The notes under the pieces were generated by a model. It was given only the letters and a program-made list of their open reading frames with translations. It ran no database searches and was not told the origin of the DNA. Made by a program: the position numbers and the translations under genes. Positions 51,122-63,537 of a stretch of DNA of 64,000 bases are shown piece after piece. The first letter of the stretch is position 1, and each line of letters starts with the position of its first letter. The stretch covers positions 55,148,224-55,212,223 of the forward strand of contig NC_044004.1 of assembly GCF_900496995.4 (NCBI RefSeq). The letters run 5' to 3'. This DNA comes from Aquila chrysaetos chrysaetos. Lineage: Eukaryota > Chordata > Aves > Accipitriformes > Accipitridae.

Positions 51122-54100
51122 ACTCCAAACTTAATCCCACCCAGAGAGACATCAGCTCTGAAAAAGAGAAGTCATCTTGTGTGTCTAGAAGGAGGCGATT
51201 AAATTAACAACAATGCAGTTAACAGTGCAGATTTTCATTTTACTATGAGATTATTTAATCTGTACATTTTCGCTGCTCTTTTCTGGGGGCAACACTTAAC
51301 AGGTGAAGGAACTTTACACAGAACAAGAGTAGTACATTTAGAAACATATATTAAAGTGTTAGTTTCTGTGATAATGAAAAGTTTGTATTTCCATAAGGTA
51401 TAAACTCTGCCATATTTTGCAAATCCAAATTAAAAACAAAAAACAAAACAAACAAAAAGTCAAACACAGTCATTCTCGCATTTTGCGCAGATGCTGCTTT
51501 TCTGTAGTTGTACTCTACTGACAGAGTAGTAAGCCTTACGTGACGACAAAACATTTCAAAATCGTGAGCAACATCAAATACCACAGCTGACTGCACTGAA
51601 GAGTGAGGATTTTCTGATGAAAAACTGAAATCCTGAACAAAACATTAGAGGCAATCTCTGCTTTTAAAACACTAGTCACACTATGTAGTCTTAAGGAAAA
51701 TTATTTATTCCAATCCCTTGCTAATTCAAATGAGCATATGTTTCCAAATAAAAACAATATGAAAGAAAACTTTGCAATATAGATACACCATCCAATCAGA
51801 TCACTGGGATTTCTAGCCATATTCTAACATCTACAGAAGAATGCTCAGCACAATTTACTCTATTTACTGTAAAATTGAAAAGTGATTTTAAAAGGCATTT
51901 TTAACACAAAGATATAATAATAATTTGTATACTTAAATTTATGTACATGATTGAGTATCTTGAACTGAAGTCTGTGCTTGCTACTCCCTAGGAAGCTATA
52001 AGTATATCCTATTATTCAACATTTCAATATTCAAAAGATCCTAGTCACCACACAATCTCTAGATTGAACAGCCCAAAGCCTGCATGATATTTTATTAGGC
52101 ATGATGCAGAAACTGAGAACAGAGATTTAGAGTTAAGAAACAGGTTACAGTAATTAGATCATACGGTTTCTCAGTTACGGTATATGCACATAATGACAAC
52201 TCCATTAAAGTCAATTTTTATGGCATAGTAACTCAATTCTTGAAGGCAAAACAAAAGGAGTATATGCCTAAAAGATCTGCTTGAGGAATGATGGTAGTTT
52301 GATTACTTTTTTTAAAATGGCATGAAGTAAGTAGTATTTTTGGCATATGGAACAATATTCTTAACAAGTAAAATGTAATACAATTTAAATGTATCAAATG
52401 AGAACGTGAAACTTAACATGGAATGTTTTTTAAACTAGTGATATCTACTTCTTTCTAAACTCACTACACTAAGGTTCTTTTTTTTTTTCCCCTTGAAGAC
52501 AGGTATGATCGAATATAAAAATGTGAGGAAACAGGAACTAATTATCATTCCCAGCAAATAATGTGCATGAATTGGCAGTGTGATTATGTATGCATCTGGA
52601 TTAAGACAACATGCAACATCAGGTTTCAAAAGGAGAAATATGATAAAAACAACAAATTAAGACATTCAGGAATATTTTAAGTGACAAAAGAGAGTTTCTT
52701 ACTGCATTCATTTGTGCTAAATATTGTGTTTGCCTAAAATGTTCAAATTAGCCCACTGTAAATTACATCTAAACGCACAGGTGTTTCATGTTATTACTAA
52801 ACTGTAACTATGAAGTTCTAAACACTTCTAAACTATATAAATGTAATTTTATTATTCATCTTCATTTTAAATTACCAAGAAGCATTCATAAAGAATTAAC
52901 ATCTTATTCTGTTCAATTATACTAGCACCCTTCTTTAACACACAGTGAAATAAATTAGACCATGACAAAGTGTAACTTCTGCAACAGTGAAATTCAATAT
53001 CTAAATATTTATAAATGTATTTATATAAGTGACTTACGGCTAACAGAAATGTGACAGTAATAAATTGCATTTGTAGTGATTAAAGCTACTCAATTGTAAA
53101 GATGACCCAGTTTAGTACACTTTTTCAAACTCAAAAACAATAAAAGTGTTGTCTTATATATACATCTTTAAAATCTGCAGTAAAAACAATATAAATGGAC
53201 TGTTACTTAACTTACTAACCTGTACATTATTCAGGTAAAGTATCCTATCTGTAATGGAATTAAAAAGCTTTTAAAAATACTGACAAAGACTGAAGAATAA
53301 ATTGATGCACTCTTAATAACTCTAAATCATCTAGCTCTTTATGCCAAGAAGTGTTGACAATACCAACTTCAAGGTCATTGTCAACTTGGTAAGTCATTAG
53401 CAAATAAAATATGGCTTAATTGGAGCAAACTCAGCAAGGAGCTGCATTATTTTAAGTGAACACTGCAATATAACTTGAAGAAGAATTACTAATTGCCACT
53501 CCCGTTGACAATGAAATGGATGAAGAAGGTGCTTTGTAACTTTTTTCTATGACTTTCCCGTAATTAAATATGGAAATAGATTCTGTGAAGAATTAGAAGT
53601 CCCTGAGTGCATTAATTCAGGCACTAATGGACTGCTTTCCAGTGTTACAGCACACAGGTAGTTCCCAGCATGCTACCAACATTAGCTAATATATCAGTGT
53701 CAGACTCCAGCAGTACCCTTTAGTTTGAACACCCGACTCTGTAAAGCAGGTTTAGGCTGATTACACATGCTGTTTTAAAAGAATGCATTTTTCATATTCT
53801 GAAATACTACCTGAAACTTTACGTGCATTGATGAAACAGCTTGACTAAGACCCGAAATCCAGTTGCCTGAAGATGTATGCAGATGTATTATATACATACA
53901 GTGCTTATGTAGCCTTTATAGCCACCTCACTAACCTCTAGCATAACAATTGTCAGGTTTTTTTTTTTTAATATTTTAAATAAAACACCTTTCAAAAATAA
54001 CCTCATTTGCATATTTTTCGTCTTTCCCAGCACAGTGTATCACAATCTCCCTAACACAATTACACCATTGAGGGTTATAACATTCAAACTAAGGGAGTTC

Positions 54101-57100
54101 CCCTCAGCACAGACCTCAATACTGCTGCTCTGTTCAAACATTCTATTTTTTTCACTTTATGCCACAGAATATTCACTTCCTCCAGCTCCCCCTCCAAACC
54201 ATATTTTATGGGCAAGCAGCCCTAAATCTGCAGAGCTCCCTAAGTCCCAGACTGATACACCAGTCCTTAAGCAACTGCCAATCTATCAAAGCATGGTAAT
54301 ACTCACCATAAGAGCAAGTGAAAATGAACAGCTGTTTGGTTTTTTTAAAACTAACTCTGTGATATTTATAGAGTGCATATGTTTAAATAGCTAAAATATT
54401 TGCATTATAAAATAGGATTTTAAGGGGGTTTTTTTAATCGAAGACTTTGCAGATCTATATCTGTATCAGAGGGCCTAGCTCAGTAACATAATGCAAATTT
54501 GCTGCTCTTCCTTGGCATTACATGTGGGCACCCGTCCACTAAAGCACTTCACTATGTCCATAGCTTAAAATATGCAAGCGGTCCTACTGCAGTCAAATGC
54601 AACAGTTACATGTTAATAGTTAAATACATAGTTAAGTGCTTTGCTGGACCTAGGCCTACATTTGTTTGACAGTGAATATGTGCTTTGGGAATTCATTGCT
54701 TACCCAAAATATGTACCCATAGCAAGAAAAAAGCAGCAGCTTGAGGAACCTTAGACAAGTGGATTGGGCTTTGAAGGCACAATGAAGGAGCTCTGACCTA
54801 AAAATAGTGGTTGTATAAAACAAAAATAAAAATTCAGCCCAACAGTTACTACACATACTCTGTCACTTCTCTAGGGAAAGATAAGGCCAAAACAGCTGTT
54901 GTAAGTGCTGAAAGAACACTCAAAATAGTTTATTATCCACTTAAGAACTTATATATTGTATCTGTTTTTCATGTTGTTTCTTGTTGTGTTATTGTATTTT
55001 AACTGTGAAAACTCACTGAATTATTAAAGCTTATATGCTGTTTTTATTTAAGCAAATTTATATTAAACAAACAAAAATATATAATCAGGTATGTTTTGCT
55101 AACAAGAAAGCACTCTCAAAAACCCCAGAAGACAGAATTGGTTTAGAGTATTTGAAAGCCCTTTCTCTCCTGAGGATCATAATGCTTTAGTTTTATGTTG
55201 TTGGTGCGTGTCTCTGATACACTTGATGGCTATTATTGCTCACACATATCCACACACAAAGTATTAACTGATCCCATTGATCCTGTAATAAGTATTAATA
55301 GAAATGTGCATCTGCAGCAGGTTTTCTACTATGAAGTGTAACCTTGCAAACAAGTCCTTAGACTAATGAAAAATTGTCCAATTCTAAGAGAAACAGGAGG
55401 CTAACAAGACTGAGGCATGATTATCTCTACCCATAGCAGAATCAGAAATATACCAAGAAAAACAAAATATTTTACTAAAACCAACACATAGATACAGAAC
55501 AAAAGGTTCAACATATGAATGGTCTTGAATGAATCACTTAAATGTTTTCCCCTCTAGCCCTTACTTTTAAAGTAGTCAAAACTATGATCTCAAACTATGA
55601 CCAGTATTTCTGTGCTGTATCCAACTCCAAAACCCAACTAAAACAGGGCAATGAATCTGAGATAACAGATTTTTTTTTTTTTTTGACAACAGAAACCAAG
55701 AGGAACTAAGACAAGAAACACAGACAAATCAAAACCAACAGGACCATACTACAACCTTCCTCTAACCTGTTCATAAGAAAGAATGGTAGTTAGAGATAGG
55801 GCAATGACTGCTAAGATAATCTACAGTAAGGACTTGACTTAGAAAAGTACTGAGCCACTCAAACACTTTGCTCTGGTTGTGGGGCAGTTATTTAAATAGA
55901 AATGAATAATTACACACTTGAAAAGATGCCTATCTTTTCCCGTTAAGGGGTTCATTATTTCCTTTAACAGAAACAAAGCTCCTCTTTGTCCTCAAAAGTC
56001 TTATTTCTTCCAACAAATTCAAGATATAAATATAGTAGGCAAATTAAAATCCTTAAAGAGCTTTTTTTAAATCCTTTTATGTAGGCTAACTACCTCAGAA
56101 GTAGCCAACCTTCTTTAAATACCACCAGTCTTGAAAATAAATTAAATTAAAGTTGTCATGGTAAAAGATCAAGATATCTTACAGCCTCTAGGATGCCAGA
56201 TCCGACAGAAGTTTCCTGCCCTTCTTACACAGATTCTTTAAGCTCCATTGGACCAGTATTTGGTAATATTTCTTCTATAACAACAGTAATAGTTGGTATT
56301 TACAAAGGAATTTAGTTGAGAGCTCTGTATGGATGCAAAGAGTTCTGAAATTCTTGGGCACTCACACCAGAATACAGAACAAAATACTCCAGTCAGATTT
56401 TTAACAGTGATTAAATGGTCAACATTCCTTAAAACAAACAAACAAAAAATTAAATTCTCATGCGAAGCTGTATTTTAACATCATCAGTTACATCTATAAT
56501 TCAAAAATTGTTTCTGCATAAATTATGTAAAAGAAATACAAATTTTGAGTAAAAACTTCAGTTGTACATTCTTTGAGTTCTCCTGTCCTTTTGCCTCTTC
56601 CTTCCTAAAAGATAAAGGAAATCGTCCAAATCTAGAAATCAGAAGCCTACTTCAGACTGAAATTCTCACATTCCCAAACACCTTTTCAGTATACTATTTC
56701 ATCTCCTGCCTTAGTTTTTCATTTGTTTAACTACTATAATTACAGATAACTACACAGATTCTACATGTGATTACTTGCAGACTATTCGTTTTGCTTCTTC
56801 AGTGTTTAGAAAAGATGATGCCATATATTCGTGCAACAGCACTCACAGAAAATGTGATTCCTAACAAAAATGCTGAAGTGCTAGCATAAAATATTTAGAA
56901 ATGGTTGCAATCTGGATCGCCCGAACGACTCTGCTGCCCCCTAATGCATTTCTTAGAAAAATAATTACAGGGGAAAATAGTAACCAAAAAGAATTAATTA
57001 TTCTCTTTTTTAGTTTGGTTAATTGTGAACCATTATTCACTCTATGCAATTAGTATTGCTTAAGCATCCCCTTTGTCATAAGTGCTATATATAGCTGATG

Positions 57101-58476
57101 TTGCTACTTCAGAATCATCTGTAATAAGGAACAGTGAACAGTAGCTACTGAGGCCTTTCAAATGGAAGACATTTTTAATGTGCAATGTGTTTGAGAAGGT
57201 GTGACAGAAACATTAAAGAACACACTGTTTATTATAATACTGTAAAAATTTACATCTCACAACAGAACACAAGAGTTACAACCCACGTGACAGAATTTGA
57301 ACCTGTCATGTCTCAGGAAAGTCATCTCACATAATTAAAAGAACATCTCTTTTTTGCAATGTAGATTTGATAGCAGATTTACAACCTTTCAGCTCTAAAA
57401 GTAATTTAGCAATATGAAAATTTTTAAATATTAATTAATTAATTCTTTGAATAAGCAGTAAGTTGAACTAGAACTAAAAATACAGAGCGTACAAAAAGAC
57501 TTTGTAGTAAAACTAGTAATCTACACCCTTTGAAATTAGCATTTTTTGCCATTTTTTGCCAACTATTCTGTTAGTAGGATTCACACAATTAAATTCCAAG
57601 TACCTTTTGGGAAAAAAAAAAAAAAAAAAATTAATACATCAGTATCCTGACCTACAATGATACCCTTTTAATTAAAGACAAAAATGTCAAGAATGATGAG
57701 TTGGTTTTTTTCCCACTACTCCCTTCAAAAGAATTCAAGTATATCTGGGTTTTTTTGTGGTTTTTTTTTTAAATCACAGAAGAAACAACTGAATTGAAAG
57801 AATGTGATTCTAGTATAGTACATATCCTGAGTGCTACCTTAAAAATACATCTTTGCCACTGTTTTATTTTTATTTGCAAATATTCCAGACAAATTTCCTG
57901 GGTTTGGGCAAAATTTTTTCTTAACTGTAGGTCACAAAAAATTTCAAAGGAAATTTAAAAAAAAAAAAAAAATCACAGAAATACATGAATATTTTGAATC
58001 AATTTCCTCATAGCTTTGTTATTTTAGGAAAGTAATGCCTGTAAAAAAGCATAAGCAGGTTTCTTCACAACCTCTACACACTAAGCCTCTCTACTATCGC
58101 TTGCAGAATTGTCACATGCTTTTACGTTATCTTTCTGTCCAAGCAGAAAAGACAGCAATAACTCTCTTCCAGAGGTACAAGTTTTTTTCCCCTAGTCTTG
58201 TAACTAAAGTAGTGAAACAGGTACTACATGAGACTTCATTAGATTTCTATCCATATCCTCCCGTAACATCCTACTATAGATTCAGGAACCTGGTGGTACC
58301 AGTTCTATTTTTGTTCTTCTAGGAGAAAATAGAACAGGACAAACTTTTGTGGTTGTTGGGGAGCTGAGAAGGAGGTGGTGTTTGTTTATTTTTTTATTAA
58401 AAAAAACAAAACCAAAACACCACATTATTTTATTGTTTTATCTTCAGTGATGTGGGAGTCTTTAAAAGTAACTTAC

Positions 58477-58629
58477 AAATAGTATCTGAATGTAAGCCAG
58501 ACCCAGCGTTATGTCTCTGAGGTGGATACTGTTTTATAAGAGTACCACCCTCACCTTCCTCATATTCAAAACCCTGACCAGGAGAAGGAATAGAGGGATC
58601 ATCCTCCTTTCAGCAGATTTTTATGGAGT
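58477..58629 (-). pseudogene. STPG2: STPG2 exon remnant (IPS.GQ segment) with in-frame TGA
   Basis: A minus-strand acceptor (gagagctgcag) and a strong donor (ATTT/GTAAGT) bound 153 nt. In the family frame the translation contains DDPSIPSPGQGFEYEEGEGG and then TLIKQYPPQRHNAGSG, matching the STPG2 stretch IPSIPSSGQ followed by a GPAYY-type repeat, here decayed. A TGA lies five codons in (about 58613-58611) unless a downstream AG is used as acceptor. The donor leaves phase 1 while the next exon reads in phase 0, another sign that the frame is no longer maintained. Confidence 0.8.
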
Positions 58630-58759
58630 CTGCAGCTCTCGATGATAAAAAAAAAAAAAAAAATATATCTTTAAAATATATATACATTTTAAAATAGATT
58701 ATTCACACATCTTTAGTCACTGTAAATATACAGAAAATGGGTATCCCTGAAGTAACCAA

Positions 58760-58825
58760 ATGCCCTATACTATAAAAACAAAAAAAAAAAAAAAAAACCA
58801 CCACCAAAAAAAAAACACCCACACT
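58760..58825. repeat. A-rich, A/C low-complexity tract
   Basis: Long A-run followed by CCACCACC and further A-runs; similar in style to the tracts at 32.7 and 59.7 kb. Confidence 0.85.
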
Positions 58826-59535
58826 TTCACTTTACAGTTGGAGGTGCAAGATCTCAGAATACTACAGAACAAATAGGTAATCCCACAGCAGCGATAACTT
58901 TATAACATCACATGCACAGACAAATGACATCAATTTTAGTTAGCTGTGTCACACTGTTGCAGAAGCATAAACCAATTAAATTGTGGAGGTGTATGGCTAA
59001 TAGGATTACTAATACTCCCACTAAGCCAATTCAAAAATGGCAATGTTACCTTCTGGCTTCTCCATCATATTCAAGAATGCCTAACAACATTAGGGCATTT
59101 GTAACCACTAGATGGTATCAGTACCTCGGCCCTACCTGCCATTTAGTAATGTGAAAAATCTCAGCCACTTATTTAGCTTCCATATCTACTGCAAATGAAA
59201 CTCCCCAAATCCCATTTCTCTACAAAGTTCAAAAACTTCTTTATAAATTAGCATTAATGGCTAGATTTTTGTTTGGATCTGTTGGGTTATAGATGACATA
59301 CAAAACAAAGTATATTTCAGTAACTTTAAAAACTGTTAAAAAAAAAAAAAGATTACGCTTACTGTAGACACAACCTTGAATGTGTAAATATTCAATCATT
59401 TTTGCACTTGGCATGGCTTAGTTTAGCTTTTCAGAATATTAGCATAATAAAACATTATCACAAGTGTTCAGTAATATGCTTGATCATTTTTTTTAAAGGG
59501 AATTAACATTACACAGACATTTAAAATTAGCATAC

Positions 59536-59690
59536 CAGCTGACTATGCTCTTTGGACTCTCTCTGGTTTTTGCTATTTCTAGCCAACTCCATTGCAGGAG
59601 CTTGGTTATAGCTGCCAGGTCCTGGAATAATTGCATTGATCTCTTTGAAGCGCTTCTCTTATTTGGCAGACTCTTGCCACCTTTTATGTT
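59536..59690 (-). pseudogene. STPG2: STPG2 exon remnant with PGPGSYN repeat, frameshifted
   Basis: The minus-strand exon runs from acceptor tgtattttag to a CTG/GTATGC donor (155 nt). Translation begins NIKGGKSLPN, then shifts by one base and continues EKRFKEINAIIPGPGSYNQ. This matches the STPG2 segment with GGRSLQNREKRFKK followed by a PGPGxYN sperm-tail repeat. The frame change at about 59660 is best explained by one deleted base between the SLPN and EKRF codons. The rest of the exon stays open to the donor. The match and the PGPG motif make this one of the two or three most diagnostic exons in the window. Confidence 0.85.
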
Positions 59691-59697
59691 CTAAAAT

Positions 59698-59765
59698 ACA
59701 TTTTAAAAAAAACAACCAAAAAAAACACCAACCAAAAAAAAAAAAACCCCAAAACCGAAAAACAT
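59698..59765. repeat. A/C-rich low-complexity tract next to STPG2 exon
   Basis: A-runs broken by CC or CAACC, immediately upstream (on the minus strand) of the acceptor of the 59.6 kb STPG2 exon. Read on the minus strand it is a T/G-rich, pyrimidine-heavy stretch that extends the polypyrimidine region. Confidence 0.85.
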
Positions 59766-60359
59766 TACCATAAATTAACTATGAAGCTGATAAAAATTTT
59801 ATCAAAATAATTCTGATGCCTAGATGCATCTATTAAAAAAAAAAAAATCTGCAACCAGTAAATATTAAAGTACTGTAGATAATGATTACTTTTTTCAAAG
59901 TTGTTTTACTTGACTTTAATTAGGAAAAGTCATCACACAAAAAGCTAAAAATCATTATTTCTCATCTTCATCCTGCAGTGAATTACTGTTTCTAAAATTT
60001 CTGACATATTCTAGTCTGCAACCCAAAGAGTTTCAATAAAGTAAAATGAATAAAACTGTACAGTAAAAACCAAAAGCACATTTCATTAATATTTACTCTA
60101 TAATAGTAAAGACCGTGCCATTGAAGACCTCAGCAAGCCAAGTTCTAAACAGTAATCTAATCAGTGTCAGTTCCTTCAGTTTGAATATTTTAGTGTCCTA
60201 AACATTTTAGTTATAACTGAGCTTTATATACAGAAACCTCTATACTTAAGTACATCAAACTGAACTGATAGACTGTGGTTTTCTTAATTACTAAGAAGCT
60301 ACAGCATTCTTTTTTTTAATATATTCTGGAGGATTTATATGGTTTTACAAGTAAGCTCC

Positions 60360-60498
60360 ATGGTAATTCTTCAAACAGTGGAGATAGCCTGTTGTAGATG
60401 TCAGGAAAAAATGTAATCACCTGCCCAAGAAAATTAATTAGAAAACAAGACTGAAGTACTTTACTTCCTACTACTCTAAATGGGACGTAAGACATGAA
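60360..60498 (-). pseudogene. STPG2: candidate STPG2 N-terminal exon remnant
   Basis: On the minus strand a good acceptor (tttccttacag) precedes an open frame reading FMSYVPFRVVGSK and, further on, FPDIYNRLS. STPG2 near its N-terminus has an SYAPF-like stretch followed about 20 residues later by a PGPxHYN repeat, so the order and spacing fit. The repeat has lost its glycines (FPDIYN), and I see no convincing donor, so the lower boundary is approximate. It lies about 0.7 kb upstream of the next, much clearer exon, as expected for the preceding exon. The open frame itself runs from 60564 to 60316 and could be chance, so this is a weak call. Confidence 0.38.
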
Positions 60499-61949
60499 CT
60501 GTAAGGAAATCCTGAGGAGATTTCCAAACAACTTCTTCATTAATGCTGCTGCTGTAACTGTCAACCACCAAAATGCATTTTTTGCATACTTTTCAAATAA
60601 GCATCTTTACTAAACGTAAATTTTCAGATATAGCTTGCTTTATTTTTTACCAACATCTCACATAGTAACACATTATTTATGCGGTATTATGGCAGCACAA
60701 CATGATGTATCTCAGTTGAAACATGAAAAGAAGCCATTCTGCAAAGCCTGTCATCTGCCAATTTTTGTAGCATATTGTTCTCACCACTACGCTCCCATAA
60801 AACACAATGGTGATCCACAGCTTCCACAATGAACAATGAATAATCAGATAGAAGTGCCAAAGATAAGTGCCTTTCACGTCACTAACTTCAAACTATTATG
60901 TCTAAAAACAGAGTAAAGGTTCTCGTACCCAACATCATTACTTAAATTATAATGGAAAAAGGTCAAATAACTCATTAAGCTGGAAAAAGAAGATAAATGA
61001 GGAAGAGCAGTGAAGACACTTTATGATAGATTGTACTCTACGACTGATTTTATCATTCTAGTACAAAATTTAATGCATCAAACAGCTTTATCACCTTTTC
61101 CCACTTGGGAATGTATATAGTAGTCAGCCTGTCTTAAATGATTGTATAGTAAGAAAAAAAAAAAAAAAAACTAAAAATAAGTATACTACATGACATACCA
61201 TATAATATGGGTTTTTTCATTGTCAGTTAGCCCCATGCTGCATCGTTTTATGTATTTTGTAGCTGTTGACACTGATACTACTTCAGAGACATACTATGCT
61301 CTTGTTCTATAAAGTTTACCCCACATATTAAAGCTTAAAAAGATGAATTTACATTTTTCTTCTTAACATAAGGACTTAATTACACGTCTAAAGATGGGTT
61401 TCATTTCAAGTTATAAGCATCACTCTTCGAGAGTAGTAAGTAGTACTGCCTCAGGCAAACAGCATCCCTGCTCAGCTTCCAGTAGTGAGAGACACTGTTC
61501 CCACACATTTATCTTTGCTAGCAGATAGGGAAAAAGAGTCAAAAATTCACCCTACAATGCCTAGAAGTACTCCAGAAAGCATTAGGAAGATCAGACTTCT
61601 GCATTCCAAGAACAGGACTGCAACTGCAGCATTTCGTGGTGCAAGGATGAAGGAGGAGAACTTAAAAGCACGTCCTTCCACAGATTTCACAAGAGTCGTG
61701 TCCAATTCTGATTTTTTCACCTGATCCCTGCTTCATGCTCCCTAGCTAAAATACCAGCAGCCTCTGTGGCACCAACTTAAAAGCTTTGAGGTCTCACACG
61801 ATGGCAACAGGCAGGTCAGGCTCCAGAGCAGGAGAGGGGGAAAACACCACGCAGCAGCCACAGTGGCAGCCTCTCCCCTACTGCACAGCACAGCGGCTGT
61901 ACGGGAAGGCATACAAACACCTGCTGCACTCTCTGCCACGGTTTGTTCC
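60499..61949. other. 5' intron or flank of STPG2
   Basis: Non-coding. The 61780-61930 part is GC-richer with open frames on both strands but no recognised content. No match to the initiator exon of STPG2 was found here. Confidence 0.45.
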
Positions 61950-63530
61950 CATCACAGAAAAATTACAATATTGGATCAAACTAAAAGTCCACCTTGCCCT
62001 GTACTACCGTCTTCCTTGCTGATCTGCTGTAGTGGGGTAAGCGTGCAGCAGTATTTCTCCTAATACTCACTGCCAGATTCTAGCAATCTGCAGCTCAGTA
62101 ACTTCCTAATGAAGTACATTTAACACGTCTTCAGAATTTCTGCTTCCACACTTTTTCTAATCTTTGATCACATAACTATGTATCCTTTTGTCCTGAACAT
62201 TTCACTGGATAATTTCACATGATAGCCCTCGGTTTTTGCGTTAGGAAGAAAAAAAAAAAAAAAAAAAAAACACAAACAGTCACTTCTCATTCATCTGTTC
62301 TATGAAACTCAACACTACACAGACTTCTATTACCTTGGTTGTAACTTTTTCAGGATGAAGAACCCTCATCTGTCTAATGACTCCTTCAGAAAATGTCTTT
62401 TCATATCTATGATCATCCTTGTGTCTCCTTCTCTGTATGTATTTTAATTTTGTAATACACTTTCAGAAGAGAGGTAACCAGAACTTCAGGTAACAATGAA
62501 TCTGCAGGCGAACTATGGCATCTATGCAAGGACATAAAAGGTTTTATGGTTTGTTTTCTATCCCTTTTCTAATAATTCCTAATAGTCTAGTTGCCTTTTT
62601 TTTTTTTTGATTGCTACTGTGCTTTGAGCTCACGTTTGCCTAGAATGAAGTGTTATAATTTTAAGATCTCTCTCATGCCATATGTAATTCAGCGTCCTTG
62701 GTTTTAATGTGGAAAATTAAGATTGGTTTTCCAAAGTGCATATATCTGCACTGAATCTCGCATGCCATTTTATCACTCCATTGTGCAGTATCACGAAGTC
62801 TTTCTACAGCTCTTTGTTACAAGACTTCATTTTTACTACTTTGAATAAATCAGTGCAGTGAGCAAAGTTTACCACTTTGCTCATCCCTTTTTTCCAGATC
62901 ACTTATGGGGATATTAGATGGCAGAGACCCTAGAACAAATTCCAGTGAGACTCCCTTACATAGGAAAGCCAGCAATTACTTCTCATCTTGTTTTCTATTT
63001 GTTGACAATTATTAAGCCTTGATACATGGAAGTTCAATTTCTTTAAACTCATTTGGTGAGTGACACCGTTCAAAGTGTTTCTGTAAACTCTTGTAGAATA
63101 CATCAATTAAATCAAAATTACAGCTTGTTTACCAGCCCTTTCAAAGCCCTCTAATAGGTCTGTAAGGCACCTTTTACAAGTTGCACAGTCTTTCCCATTA
63201 TATCAATCTTATCCACATGCCTACAGCTCTATCCTTTATCACATAAATTCCACCAAATGACTTCATACAGAATCCAAACTTACTAGCCCTACAGTTGTCA
63301 ATTTTTGTGTTAAAACTCTTCAAAAATGTGTCATGTACACCACCACCTGTTCTCTCAGTACTAACAAGATTGTAAGTAATAGTTTGCATACCATAGTTAG
63401 TTAGTCAGTGGTTTCATACATAAGTTTCATTAAAACTCTTTGGTGAACAGAGACTTGCTTAGGGATCTTATCCTGGCAATTTCTTCTCCCAACAATCCAA
63501 TTCTAAGAAAGCTCCTTCAAAACGCATACA
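61950..63530 (-). mobile_element. decayed CR1-type LINE (3' part, minus strand)
   Basis: The plus strand reads as the antisense of an old amniote CR1. Recognisable blocks in order: TTGGATCAAACTAAAAGTCCACC near 61972, a TTCCTAATGATTCC-like block near 62570, GTTTTCCAAAGTGCATAT near 62725, GCATGCCATTTTATCACTCC near 62761, TTTTTCCAGATCACTTATG near 62889, and TTTGGTGAGTGACACC near 63052, which is the antisense of the conserved reverse-transcriptase FDKV/H region. No long frame survives. Boundaries are approximate; an A-run at 62251-62270 interrupts it. This is consistent with a very old insertion. Confidence 0.65.
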
Positions 63531-63537
63531 AAGAGAG

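Larger units (their letters stand above)
48347..58476. other. STPG2 intron (about 10 kb)
   Basis: AT-rich intron between the 58.5 and 48.3 kb exons, with two poly-G runs, a polypurine tract and the open segment at 50.9 kb. The 173-codon open frame at 53873-54394 has intron-like composition and is not called. Confidence 0.6.
11992..60498 (-). pseudogene. STPG2: STPG2 unitary pseudogene (multi-exon, spans most of window)
   Basis: Exon remnants on the minus strand match sperm-tail PG-rich repeat protein 2 in order from about 60.5 kb to about 12 kb. The intact protein carries PGPGxY-type (SHIPPO/STPG) repeats and is associated with sperm tails; its molecular role is poorly known. Recognisable pieces are PGPGSYN, IPSPGQ, LKYKGIHF, HYENVN, YHEVIELQEE, GPGQYE, APAPGTYNE and FGQTAVRF. 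Lesions seen: a frameshift at 59.66 kb, TGA at 58.6 kb, TAA plus frameshift at 48.3 kb, a frameshift in an A-run at 45.98 kb, a frameshift plus TAA at 21.5 kb, and TGA plus frameshift at 18.6 kb. Several GT/AG sites survive, which suggests fairly recent loss of coding function. The initiator exon and C-terminal exons were not found. In mammals STPG2 lies near RAP1GDS1; neither neighbour is visible here. The alternative is that several lesions are assembly errors, which is unlikely for so many. Confidence 0.82.

Noticed and set aside
53873-54394. 173-codon plus-strand open frame
   Set aside because: Residue composition follows the AT-rich intron (Ile, Phe, Leu, Ser, Thr) and includes a translated T-run; no domain, no splice context and it lies inside an STPG2 intron.
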